From assembly GCF_004293625.1 (NCBI RefSeq), contig NZ_CP033040.1, positions 1,488,001 through 1,552,000 of the forward strand: a DNA stretch of 64,000 nt, read 5' to 3'. Positions within the stretch are counted from its first letter, which is position 1. Each line of letters opens with the position of its first letter. The position numbers and the translations under genes are program-made. The notes under the pieces are model-generated. The model did no database searches. It was given only the letters and a program-made list of their open reading frames with translations, and was not told the DNA's origin. The stretch comes from Thiomicrorhabdus indica (GTDB lineage: Bacteria > Pseudomonadota > Gammaproteobacteria > Thiomicrospirales > Thiomicrospiraceae). This document shows positions 56,423 through 64,000 of the stretch, one piece after another.

Positions 56423-58723
56423 TTAGAAAGCTGTTCCTAGCGTAAACTGGAAACTTTGTGTTTCATCCGTATCTTCAGACTTAACTGGAGTCGCAACACT
56501 AAAGGTTAAAGGACCGACAGGAGTAATCCAAGAAAAACCAACACCAGCAGCGCTTCGCAAGTCATTTAATTCAACATTATTAATACTGTCATATACATGC
56601 CCGGCATCAATAAAAAAACTAATACGCTGATTTGATGAATCTTCAATAAATGGAACTGGCATTACCAACGCAGCCGTTGATGTTATCCGAGCAGAACCAC
56701 CTTTAGGGCGATCACTTCCATCTGTATATAAATCGTAACTTTCACCCAATGAATTAGGCTCAAAACCACGAACAGTCCCTATACCACCGGCATAAAATGC
56801 TTCATAAAATGGCAGCTGATCAGAGTCATGAGAACTACCAAAAGCTAGGCCGCCTTTTAACTGAAGGCTGATATTTTTAGTTACGGGTAAAAAGTAATTT
56901 TCATTCAAATAGACTTTGTAATATGGATCTTCAGATGTACCAGGAATAACAGTCTCAAGCGTCACAGAAGCTTTCTGTCCTTTTGAAGGAAAATAAAAAC
57001 TATCTGTTGTGTTATAAGACCACCCAATCGACGCAATGACAGAATCGTTATTTGCACCATTTTCAGCAATATAGTCACTACAGAAATTAAAAGTATTACT
57101 ACAAACCAATTCTTGAGAATCGAATTTCAAACCATAGTTGATTCGAGATTCTTCACTCAACGGATAACCAGCGTTCACACGTATACCAATATTGTTGGTA
57201 GTGTAGTCTGCCACCTCTAACTCTTCCGCATCAATTTCCGAATAGTAGAAACCTACGCCCAAGCTCACACCATCATCCGTAAAATATGGATTGGTAATAC
57301 CAATATCAGCAGATTTCCGAGCTGAACTTGTATCAACTGAGAAGTCTAATTTGTTCCCGCTACCGATGAAATTACGTTCTGACAAACCAAGGTTAAAACT
57401 CACACCATCCAATTGAGAATAGCCAACACCAGCTGTAAATGAACCGGTTGGCTGCTCTTCAACCTTAATCACTAAATCAACTTGATCTGGTGAAACGCGC
57501 TTGGTTTCAATGTCTGATGCCTTGAAAAATCCTAGCCTTTGTAAACGTGATTTTGACTGTCTTACCTTTGATAATGAATAAGGTGCACTTTCATATTGGC
57601 GCATCTCACGACGAATGACGTGATCACGAGTCCGAGTATTTCCTTCAACCAGAATTCGTCGAATATAGACACGACTTTTGGGCTCAATCTGGATGTTTAA
57701 ATCAATCGTATTATTGTCTCTATTTAAAAGAGTTTCTGGTTCAACCTCTGCAAAAGCATAACCTTCTTCACTTAGACGGTCGCGAATTGCATTGACAGTT
57801 TGCATCACTGCACTACGAGAGAAGGTATCACCTACTTCAAAAGGCGTTAAAGCTTTTAGCTCATCTTGAGAAATAATAGTTTCACCATTGAAATCAATGG
57901 TCGCAAAACTAAACTGCTCACCTTCTTCGACATTTATAGTTGAGTAAACTTTAGTTTTATCTTCAGATAAGGCAACTTGAGTTGAACGAATTTTGAAGTC
58001 CGCATAGCCAGTATCTAAATAATAAGTTCTAATTCTTTCAATATCTGCTTCTAATTCAGGTTTTGAGTAGTTGTCGCCTTCAAAATCAACTTTAGATGAA
58101 CTTAATTCAATCTTTGAAAGTAAAATATCGTCGGAATAGACTTCATTTCCGATAAATGAAATTTGTCCTAATGTCGCAGGTGCGCCTTCCATAATCTCAA
58201 TTAAGACATCCACACGGTTACGAGCGAGTTCTTCAGTCTTAATATCTACTTTTGCCGCATAATATCCTTGGTTTTGATAGCGTCGTTTCAAATCCACTGT
58301 AATACGATCAAGATCTAATCGATTGAATATACGACCTTGTTTAATACCCAAAGACTCTAAAGCGTTATTTAAAACTTCAGTTTCAATTAACTGGTTTCCT
58401 TTAATATCAACTTTAGCAATAGAAGGCCTTTCAGAGACTTTAATAACTAATACACCATCTTCTTTTTCATAAAGTGCAACATCATTAAAAAAACCAGTTT
58501 GGTAAAGGCGTTTAATTGCTTCTTGAGACGATTCTCTAGTCAGTTGATCACCAATAGCAAACGGTAAGTAGCTATTAATGGTTGCTAAGCCAATACGATT
58601 TGACCCTTCTAATTCAATTTCCTTTAACTCAAAAGCTTGCACTAGCGAGGGGACCACCATGGCCATTGAAATTGCAGTGCACAACACTGTCTTACGAAAA
58701 GTTTTTGAATTCATCTTAACCAT
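56423..58723 (-). CDS. bamA: Outer membrane protein assembly factor BamA
   Basis: A 766-residue outer membrane insertase: a signal peptide (to about residue 29), five POTRA domains (about 30-430), and a C-terminal 16-strand barrel with the conserved RGF motif in GTVRGFEPNSLG and a terminal aromatic residue. It overlaps the 3' end of rseP by eight bases, so the two are translationally coupled. The barrel-end sequence FQFTLGTAF carries the C-terminal insertion signal. Confidence 0.96.
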   Translation of the reverse strand: MVKMNSKTFRKTVLCTAISMAMVVPSLVQAFELKEIELEGSNRIGLATINSYLPFAIGDQLTRESSQEAIKRLYQTGFFNDVALYEKEDGVLVIKVSERPSIAKVDIKGNQLIETEVLNNALESLGIKQGRIFNRLDLDRITVDLKRRYQNQGYYAAKVDIKTEELARNRVDVLIEIMEGAPATLGQISFIGNEVYSDDILLSKIELSSSKVDFEGDNYSKPELEADIERIRTYYLDTGYADFKIRSTQVALSEDKTKVYSTINVEEGEQFSFATIDFNGETIISQDELKALTPFEVGDTFSRSAVMQTVNAIRDRLSEEGYAFAEVEPETLLNRDNNTIDLNIQIEPKSRVYIRRILVEGNTRTRDHVIRREMRQYESAPYSLSKVRQSKSRLQRLGFFKASDIETKRVSPDQVDLVIKVEEQPTGSFTAGVGYSQLDGVSFNLGLSERNFIGSGNKLDFSVDTSSARKSADIGITNPYFTDDGVSLGVGFYYSEIDAEELEVADYTTNNIGIRVNAGYPLSEESRINYGLKFDSQELVCSNTFNFCSDYIAENGANNDSVIASIGWSYNTTDSFYFPSKGQKASVTLETVIPGTSEDPYYKVYLNENYFLPVTKNISLQLKGGLAFGSSHDSDQLPFYEAFYAGGIGTVRGFEPNSLGESYDLYTDGSDRPKGGSARITSTAALVMPVPFIEDSSNQRISFFIDAGHVYDSINNVELNDLRSAAGVGFSWITPVGPLTFSVATPVKSEDTDETQSFQFTLGTAF

Positions 58724-60122
58724 TGGATAATCTTATAACATCGTTAAATAAAGCGAGCAACGTCAAACTCAATATCAGAAATAATCCAATATTTTGCCCC
58801 ACCACTTGCACTTGATCACTCACAGGCGATCCCTTGATCATTTCGACAAGGTAATATAGCAAATGACCGCCATCTAAAACAGGGATTGGCAATAAATTTA
58901 AAAAACCAATACTTAAACTTAACAGAGCGAGAAGCCCTAAAAATGAAATTAAGCCGTTCTGCACGGCTTGCCCTGAAAACTGTGCAATCGAAATCGGTCC
59001 CGACAAATGAGAAACACTTACCTCCCCTAATATCATGCGCTTAACCATTTGTATACTCATGATAATTAGATCTACACTGCGATTAAAGCCATAATCTAGT
59101 GCCTCAGTAACCCCCATCTGGATTTTGTTCATATAGGGTTCCATTTGCGCTTCAGAAGCATCAACACCAAGACCTATCCGCCCGACTAACTCTCCAGTTT
59201 CAGGCTCTGATACACTTGAAAGTCTTACTGTTTTTCTCAGCTGAACATCATTTCTTTTAATTTCTAGTGATACGTTTTGATTAGGGTGTTGTTGAACCAA
59301 GTTGACAAAATCCTGCCAAGAATCAATTTCAATTTGATTAAAGCGAATAAGTTTATCTCCAGGTTGAATCCCAGCTAAATCTGCTGGCCCATCAGTAATT
59401 ACCTGTCCCGCAATGGCATCAATTTTTAGGGCTGCTGGCTTAAGTCCCAGTTCAGACAACCAATGTTGATTGGTATTGTTAATATCAAGCTGAGATAATG
59501 AAACCTTAGTGGTAACAAAGTGTTCACTATGCATACGGTTTAATACAAGTTCAATTTCAGCCTTGTTAGCAATTAAAGCCAACAACACTTGCTGATGAGT
59601 ATTTTGCCAACTAGCTACGGAATGGCCATTGACCTCAACCAACTCCCAAAATGCACGCTCCTCGTTCTGTTGAGTACGAATTTGACTTGGCTGATTAGAA
59701 TTATCAGAAATTATTTCATTTAAGGTACTTTCATTGATCAGAGGTTTAACAGTATTCATACCAATCACTTGCATGCTTGCAAAAACCAACCATGCAAGAA
59801 TCAGGTTAATCAATGGACCAGCAGCTACCACTGCAAAACGCTTGTAAACCGATTGACGATTAAACGCTCTAGTCAAATCTTCAGTTTCTACCGGCCCCTC
59901 TCTCTCATCAACAAACTTTACATAACCACCTAATGGAATCGCCCCGATTTTAAAGGCAACTTCACCAAACTGCTTTTGATATAGCGCTTTACCAAAACCT
60001 ACTGAAAAGTCAGTCACTTTAATATTGAACCATCGAGCAACTTGAAAATGGCCATATTCATGAATTGTTACAATCAATCCCATTACCAAGATAAAGCCTA
60101 CCAATGACCAGAAAAAATCCAT
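58716..60122 (-). CDS. rseP: Intramembrane zinc metalloprotease RseP
   Basis: A 468-residue site-2 protease that cleaves anti-sigma factors in the envelope stress response. The zinc motif HEYGH is at residues 21-25, followed by two PDZ domains and the second motif NLLPIPVLDGGHLLYYL near residue 410. It lies directly upstream of bamA. The dxr gene, usually found next to it, is absent. Confidence 0.95.
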   Translation of the reverse strand: MDFFWSLVGFILVMGLIVTIHEYGHFQVARWFNIKVTDFSVGFGKALYQKQFGEVAFKIGAIPLGGYVKFVDEREGPVETEDLTRAFNRQSVYKRFAVVAAGPLINLILAWLVFASMQVIGMNTVKPLINESTLNEIISDNSNQPSQIRTQQNEERAFWELVEVNGHSVASWQNTHQQVLLALIANKAEIELVLNRMHSEHFVTTKVSLSQLDINNTNQHWLSELGLKPAALKIDAIAGQVITDGPADLAGIQPGDKLIRFNQIEIDSWQDFVNLVQQHPNQNVSLEIKRNDVQLRKTVRLSSVSEPETGELVGRIGLGVDASEAQMEPYMNKIQMGVTEALDYGFNRSVDLIIMSIQMVKRMILGEVSVSHLSGPISIAQFSGQAVQNGLISFLGLLALLSLSIGFLNLLPIPVLDGGHLLYYLVEMIKGSPVSDQVQVVGQNIGLFLILSLTLLALFNDVIRLSNG

Positions 60123-60146
60123 TTTTATCTCTCTTATTGATATTGG

Positions 60147-60977
60147 CTAATGATTAATCACTGGAGCAAGACTAGGCCACGTTAACCAAACAAGCAGCAT
60201 TAACGGTAACGCTAATATTAAGCTATCCACCCGATCTAGCACACCGCCATGGCCAGGCAACAAATTACCACTATCTTTTAAACCTGCCTGTCGCTTTAAT
60301 ACGCTTTCAAACAAATCTCCAAAAACCGAGATCATAGCAACAAAGGACAAAATAAAAGCCGTTTGAAGAATTAAGACTTGATCATTACCGTTAAAGAACG
60401 ACATATAAATCAATAAGAACAAGAAAGTAAAAGCAGCTCCACCAAAGACGCCTTCCCATGTTTTACCAGGACTAACATGAACCGCTAGCTTATGTTTACC
60501 AAATCTTTTTCCCGAGAAATACGCACCTGAATCAATTGCCCAAATCGAAAGTAAAACAAGCAACAAGACAGACGGACCATAAAGATAACGAAGCGAAACC
60601 AACGCATAAGCAAATAAAACAATCGAAAGTGCGCCAATACTTAAATTAATCCATTTAGGCAAATCACGCAATTCACCAGACTTCAGTTGATAACTGACCA
60701 CATAACCTATAAATACAAGCAGTTGCGCAATAGCGAGTATTTGAAACACTTCTAAAGTAAAGGTTTGAATACTAAATCCTGTTAAAGCAGTGACAAAGGC
60801 TGCATACAAAACACTTTTGGATTGCTCTTCTACTTTAGCCAAAGCAGACCATTCCCAAGCTGCGAGAACACTCAACATTAAAATCGTCATTTCCCAAACA
60901 ATCGCTGATGCAAAGAAAATATCGACTAAAGCCAATACAACCAAAACCAAAGCTGTCATCAAGCGTTCTTTTAACAT
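60147..60977 (-). CDS. cdsA: Phosphatidate cytidylyltransferase CdsA
   Basis: A 276-residue, multi-helix membrane enzyme that makes CDP-diacylglycerol from phosphatidate and CTP. The C-terminal signature is SVFGDLFESVLKRQAGLKDS followed by LPGHGGVLDRVDSL. Its start overlaps the 3' end of uppS by seven bases. Confidence 0.95.
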   Translation of the reverse strand: MLKERLMTALVLVVLALVDIFFASAIVWEMTILMLSVLAAWEWSALAKVEEQSKSVLYAAFVTALTGFSIQTFTLEVFQILAIAQLLVFIGYVVSYQLKSGELRDLPKWINLSIGALSIVLFAYALVSLRYLYGPSVLLLVLLSIWAIDSGAYFSGKRFGKHKLAVHVSPGKTWEGVFGGAAFTFLFLLIYMSFFNGNDQVLILQTAFILSFVAMISVFGDLFESVLKRQAGLKDSGNLLPGHGGVLDRVDSLILALPLMLLVWLTWPSLAPVINH

Positions 60978-61723
60978 CTATTTTGTACCTGTTCACTGGT
61001 TTTTCCAAAACGTCTTTCCCGGTTCTGGAATGATTCAATCGCTTTTTGTAAGCTTGCTTTATCAAAATCAGGCCACAACTCATCGGTAAAATAAAATTCA
61101 GCATAAGCCATTTGCCATAGCAGGAAATTACTGATACGTTGTTCGCCACCTGTACGGATTAGCAAATCGGGTAAAGGCAAGTCTTCTAAGGCTACATTTT
61201 GAGAAATTGCGTCCTCGTTTAGGTCATCAATAGCAAGTTCAGGATTGGATTTTGCCCACGTTTTAACTGCATTCACTATGTCATGTCGACCACCATAGTT
61301 TGCAGCAATATTCAGAGCTAGGCCGGTATTTTCTTGCGTTAACTCTTCTGCTGACCGAATTTTTTGCTGAATTTCATAGCTGAAAGCACTCGTATCACCA
61401 ACAATTCTCAAACGTACATTATTTTCATGCAGTTTTTTTACTTCCCTTTGCAAGGCAAGCATGAAAAGTGACATTAATTTATTCACTTCTTCTTGAGGTC
61501 GCTTCCAATTTTCAGTGCTAAAAGCAAATAAGGTCAAAGCATCAACCCCTAATTCCATAGCACCTTTAACAGTTTTTTTAACTGCATTTAATCCTCTTTC
61601 ATGGCCGACAAAACGGGGCATGAGCCGATTCTTAGCCCATCGACCATTGCCATCCATAATGATGGCAATGTGTTTAGGAATACACCTTGCATTTTCTTCA
61701 GAAGAACTGTGATGAGAAACCAA
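60971..61723 (-). CDS. uppS: Undecaprenyl diphosphate synthase UppS
   Basis: A 250-residue cis-prenyltransferase that makes the undecaprenyl carrier for peptidoglycan and O-antigen. The active-site motif IIMDGNGRWAKNR is near residue 20, and FAFSTENWKRP and DLLIRTGGEQRISNFLLWQ follow. It precedes cdsA and follows a long gap after frr. Confidence 0.95.
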   Translation of the reverse strand: MVSHHSSSEENARCIPKHIAIIMDGNGRWAKNRLMPRFVGHERGLNAVKKTVKGAMELGVDALTLFAFSTENWKRPQEEVNKLMSLFMLALQREVKKLHENNVRLRIVGDTSAFSYEIQQKIRSAEELTQENTGLALNIAANYGGRHDIVNAVKTWAKSNPELAIDDLNEDAISQNVALEDLPLPDLLIRTGGEQRISNFLLWQMAYAEFYFTDELWPDFDKASLQKAIESFQNRERRFGKTSEQVQNRC

Positions 61724-61806
61724 AAAATGACCTTTATATTTTTCAATACCAAGACTTGATAAATGAAGAGGAAATTTAAAACTAATTAGTCAAAACCATA
61801 TAAATA

Positions 61807-61881
61807 CAAAAACGGCCTGATGAGTTTCGAAGCAGTAATTATCAAACGTAAAAACTATTTCTCAGTCAATCAGACCGTTTT
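61807..61881 (-). terminator. Probable terminator of frr
   Basis: On the minus strand a 13-bp stem (one U-G pair) formed by AAAACGGTCTGAT and ATCAGGCCGTTTT is followed by a T run. The loop is long, about 48 bases, so function is less certain. Confidence 0.5.
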
Positions 61882-61950
61882 GGCTTTGACTCAAGTACAA
61901 ATTATCACCTATTACGTAATAAATTGCACCAGAGTTTAGAGAAAACTTGA

Positions 61951-62508
61951 TTAAACTTCCATCAAACTTTCTTCTTTACCACTCAACAAATCATCCACTT
62001 GTTTCACAAATCCATCAGTCAACTTCTGAATTTGATCTTCAGCACCATGAGCTTCATCTTCCGTGATTTCTTTATCTTTCAACAAAGATTTAATGTCTCC
62101 ATTTGCATCACGACGAACATTGCGAATCGCAACACGGGCTTGTTCAGCCTCTGCACGAGCAACTTTAGTCAAATCACGACGTCGCTCTTCGGTCAAAGGC
62201 GGCATTGGTATACGAATCAAATTCCCAGTCGTATTTGGATTAATCCCTAGATCCGATGTCATAATCGCCTTTTCTACCTTTGCAACCATTGGTTGCTCCC
62301 ATGGCTGCACAGCAAGTGTACGTGAATCTTCAACATTCACATTAGCGACTTGACTTATTGGCACTTCAGAACCGTAGTATTCAACCATCACGGAATCAAG
62401 AATGGATGGATGAGCACGCCCTGTACGGATTTTTGCAAAATTTGATTCTAAATTTTCAAACGATTTTTGCATACGCTGTTTAGCGTCTTGTTGAATTTCA
62501 TTTAACAT
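61951..62508 (-). CDS. frr: Ribosome recycling factor
   Basis: A 185-residue factor (same length as E. coli) that with EF-G splits post-termination ribosomes. It begins [13 protein letters not shown], then [12 protein letters not shown] and [18 protein letters not shown]. The ATG at 62508 has GGAGA upstream; a GTG one codon earlier is less likely. pyrH ends two bases before it, so the two are coupled. Confidence 0.97.
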   Translation of the reverse strand: MLNEIQQDAKQRMQKSFENLESNFAKIRTGRAHPSILDSVMVEYYGSEVPISQVANVNVEDSRTLAVQPWEQPMVAKVEKAIMTSDLGINPNTTGNLIRIPMPPLTEERRRDLTKVARAEAEQARVAIRNVRRDANGDIKSLLKDKEITEDEAHGAEDQIQKLTDGFVKQVDDLLSGKEESLMEV

Positions 62509-62510
62509 CA

Positions 62511-63230
62511 CTATTCTCCTGAGCTGACCAAGGTGCCTTCATCCTCACCTTTAACAATTCGAATCACTGCTTGGTCTTTAAACATATCAAATACTCGTAT
62601 TGGCATATCATGGTCACGACACAATACAAACGCTGTCATATCCATAACTTGCAGATTCTTTTGAATCACTTCATCGTAACTTAGCTCACTGTAACGTTCC
62701 GCAGAAGGGTCTTTGTGTGGATCCGCCGTATAAATCCCATCAACCTTCGTTGCCTTAAGAACAATATCAGCACCAATTTCAACACCGCGAAGCGCGGCAG
62801 CCGTATCCGTCGTAAAAAATGGAGAACCTGTCCCTGCAGCAAAAATCACAACTTCACCTGCTGCAAGCTGCTTGCGCACCAAATTAGCATTGAAACCTGT
62901 TGAAATCCCTTCAATCGACATCGCAGATAAAACCTGAGCCTTCATTTCCAAACTTTCTACAACATCTCTTAACGCTAAAGCGTTGATGACCGTTGCCATC
63001 ATCCCCATATGATCGCCCGTTGTTCGCTGAATCCCCGAACCTTGAATCTGCGCACCGCGAAAAATATTTCCGCCGCCGACAACTATTCCAACTTCGACAC
63101 CTAAATCACGCAAATCTTTAACTTGTTTGACCACCTTGCGAAGCGTATCAGCACAAAGACCAAAGTCTCCATCCCCCATTAACGCTTCGCCACTAAACTT
63201 CAGCAATATGCGCTTATATTTAAGTGCCAT
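62511..63230 (-). CDS. pyrH: Uridylate kinase PyrH
   Basis: A 239-residue hexameric UMP kinase. Key parts are [12 protein letters not shown] (about residues 9-20), [26 protein letters not shown] and [13 protein letters not shown]. It is the second gene after tsf and is coupled to frr. Confidence 0.97.
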   Translation of the reverse strand: MALKYKRILLKFSGEALMGDGDFGLCADTLRKVVKQVKDLRDLGVEVGIVVGGGNIFRGAQIQGSGIQRTTGDHMGMMATVINALALRDVVESLEMKAQVLSAMSIEGISTGFNANLVRKQLAAGEVVIFAAGTGSPFFTTDTAAALRGVEIGADIVLKATKVDGIYTADPHKDPSAERYSELSYDEVIQKNLQVMDMTAFVLCRDHDMPIRVFDMFKDQAVIRIVKGEDEGTLVSSGE

Positions 63231-63322
63231 AAACCATCCTAAAACTTAAATAGATATTGAAAAAACTTTTCTAAATCACTAATTTTTATAAGAATTTTAG
63301 AAAAATCATTTCTTTTAATTAT

Positions 63323-63358
63323 AAAAAAACCACAGCAACCGAAATTGCTATGGTTTTC
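63323..63358 (-). terminator. Terminator after tsf
   Basis: A 12-bp stem with G-U pairs (AAACCATAGCAA / TTGCTGTGGTTT on the minus strand) followed by a T run. It lies between tsf and pyrH. Confidence 0.8.
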
Positions 63359-63368
63359 AAAGAGCGAA

Positions 63369-64000
63369 TTAACCGCCTTGTGCAACACGTGCTGCTTCAG
63401 CAACTTCGTCTGCAAAGTTGGTTTCTTCTTTCTCAATCCCTTCACCTACTTCTAGGCGAATGAAAGAAGTCACAGAGGCAGAGTTTGACTTAAGAAGCTT
63501 CTCAACCGTCTGATCAGGATCTTTAACGAAAGACTGTCCAAGCAAAGTAATTTCACCAACAAACTTACGCATACGACCTTCAATCATTTTCTCAATGATT
63601 TCCATTGGCTTACCAGAAGACTGTGCTTGTTCAATTTGGAACGCACGTTCTTTCTCGATAACCGCTTGATCTAGATCATCTGAAGAAATAGCCTGTGGCT
63701 TAACCGCAGCTACATGCATTGCAACGTCACGGATTAGTGCTTCATCACCACCTTCCATTGCAACCACTACACCGATTTTTTCACCGTGCTGGTACTGACC
63801 AATTTCACCGTTTGTTTCGATGATTTCTAGACGACGCACACCCATGTTTTCACCGATTTTAGCGATTAACTCACGACGACGCTCATCAACAGTTTTACCA
63901 TTTGACATTGACGCTGCCATAACCGCTTCGATATCCGTTGAGTTATTCGCTAGCGCAATTGCAGCGATCTCATCAGCGAAATCCTTGAATTCATCGCCTT
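63369..64000 (-). CDS. tsf: Elongation factor Ts, partial
   Basis: The C-terminal 209 or so residues of EF-Ts, the guanine-nucleotide exchange factor of EF-Tu; the gene runs off the right edge. The frame continues in-phase to the window end as GDEFKDFADEIAAIAL..., so the in-frame Met codon at 63920 is not the start. The blocks RRRELIAKIGENMGVRR, VAVVKPQAI and LLGQSFVKDPDQTVEKLLK are typical. A terminator follows. Confidence 0.95.
   Translation of the reverse strand, partial: GDEFKDFADEIAAIALANNSTDIEAVMAASMSNGKTVDERRRELIAKIGENMGVRRLEIIETNGEIGQYQHGEKIGVVVAMEGGDEALIRDVAMHVAAVKPQAISSDDLDQAVIEKERAFQIEQAQSSGKPMEIIEKMIEGRMRKFVGEITLLGQSFVKDPDQTVEKLLKSNSASVTSFIRLEVGEGIEKEETNFADEVAEAARVAQGG

Noticed and set aside
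61811..61855. CTGATGAG ... GTAAA pattern recalling a hammerhead ribozyme core
   Set aside because: The spacing and the GAAA element are wrong, and no stems I and III could be formed convincingly. The region is better explained as part of the long frr terminator hairpin.

Overview
This window looks like a chromosomal segment of a free-living gammaproteobacterium with roughly 40% GC. Several conserved gammaproteobacterial blocks are present: accA-tilS-pyrG-kdsA-eno-ftsB, tsf-pyrH-frr-uppS-cdsA-rseP-bamA-skp-lpxD-fabZ-lpxA-lpxB-rnhB, surE-pcm-yqaA-nlpD, zipA-ligA, yoaA-tsaB and rnm-yciO/yciB-yciI. A CbbY-type Calvin-cycle phosphatase, a D-ribulokinase-like FGGY kinase and two small heme-c proteins fit a chemolithoautotrophic sulfur oxidiser of the Hydrogenovibrio/Thiomicrospira/Thiomicrorhabdus group. 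That assignment is an inference from gene content, not a database match. I see no prophage, insertion sequence, tRNA, rRNA or CRISPR array.

Layout. 1-5.4 kb: an M50 protease (cut by the left edge), yciO, rnm, yciB and yciI, then a LexA-like peptidase without a DNA-binding domain coupled to a half-size asparaginase, and darP. 5.4-12.5 kb: ligA and zipA (division/replication), the FGGY kinase, hopJ, cbbY and a DksA that has lost its zinc cysteines. 12.6-16 kb: a kinase fusion, an unknown exported protein, a small flagellar-rod-like protein and yqiA. 16-23.2 kb: recJ, thrC, an RpfE-like gene, hom and alaC (DNA repair and the threonine branch). 23.4-27.5 kb: a Mth938-type protein, nlpD, yqaA, pcm, surE and smr. 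27.6-34.6 kb: ftsB, eno, kdsA, pyrG, tilS and accA. 34.8-45.6 kb: an outer-membrane protein, ycaO, cytochromes, a Usp-like protein, tsaB, yoaA, a type B ribosomal protein L36 (41 codons), hemJ, slyD and a YcgN protein. 45.6-51.3 kb: a signalling patch with two diguanylate cyclases, a small coiled-coil protein and cheV. 51.5-64 kb: the envelope biogenesis operon cluster from rnhB back to tsf (cut by the right edge).

The most striking signal is not a gene. The perfect 10-bp palindrome ACCGGCCGGT occurs 18 times between 4.6 and 53.1 kb, where about 0.01-0.02 copies would be expected by chance. Five more sites keep the CCGGCCGG core. Eleven of the 15 copies inside genes are read in one frame and encode x-Pro-Ala-Gly, usually Leu-Pro-Ala-Gly, in proteins of unrelated function. 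Three copies are intergenic. This resembles the highly iterated palindrome HIP1 of cyanobacteria, but with a different sequence and in a different phylum. None occurs in the last 10.9 kb.

Other points to check are the apparent zinc-free versions of both DksA and L36, the LexA-like protein without a helix-turn-helix, two conserved gene orders with one member missing (no rpoS after nlpD, no dxr between cdsA and rseP), a head-to-head pair of DnaA-box sequences near 39.7 kb, and a terminator-like hairpin inside the first codons of lpxB.
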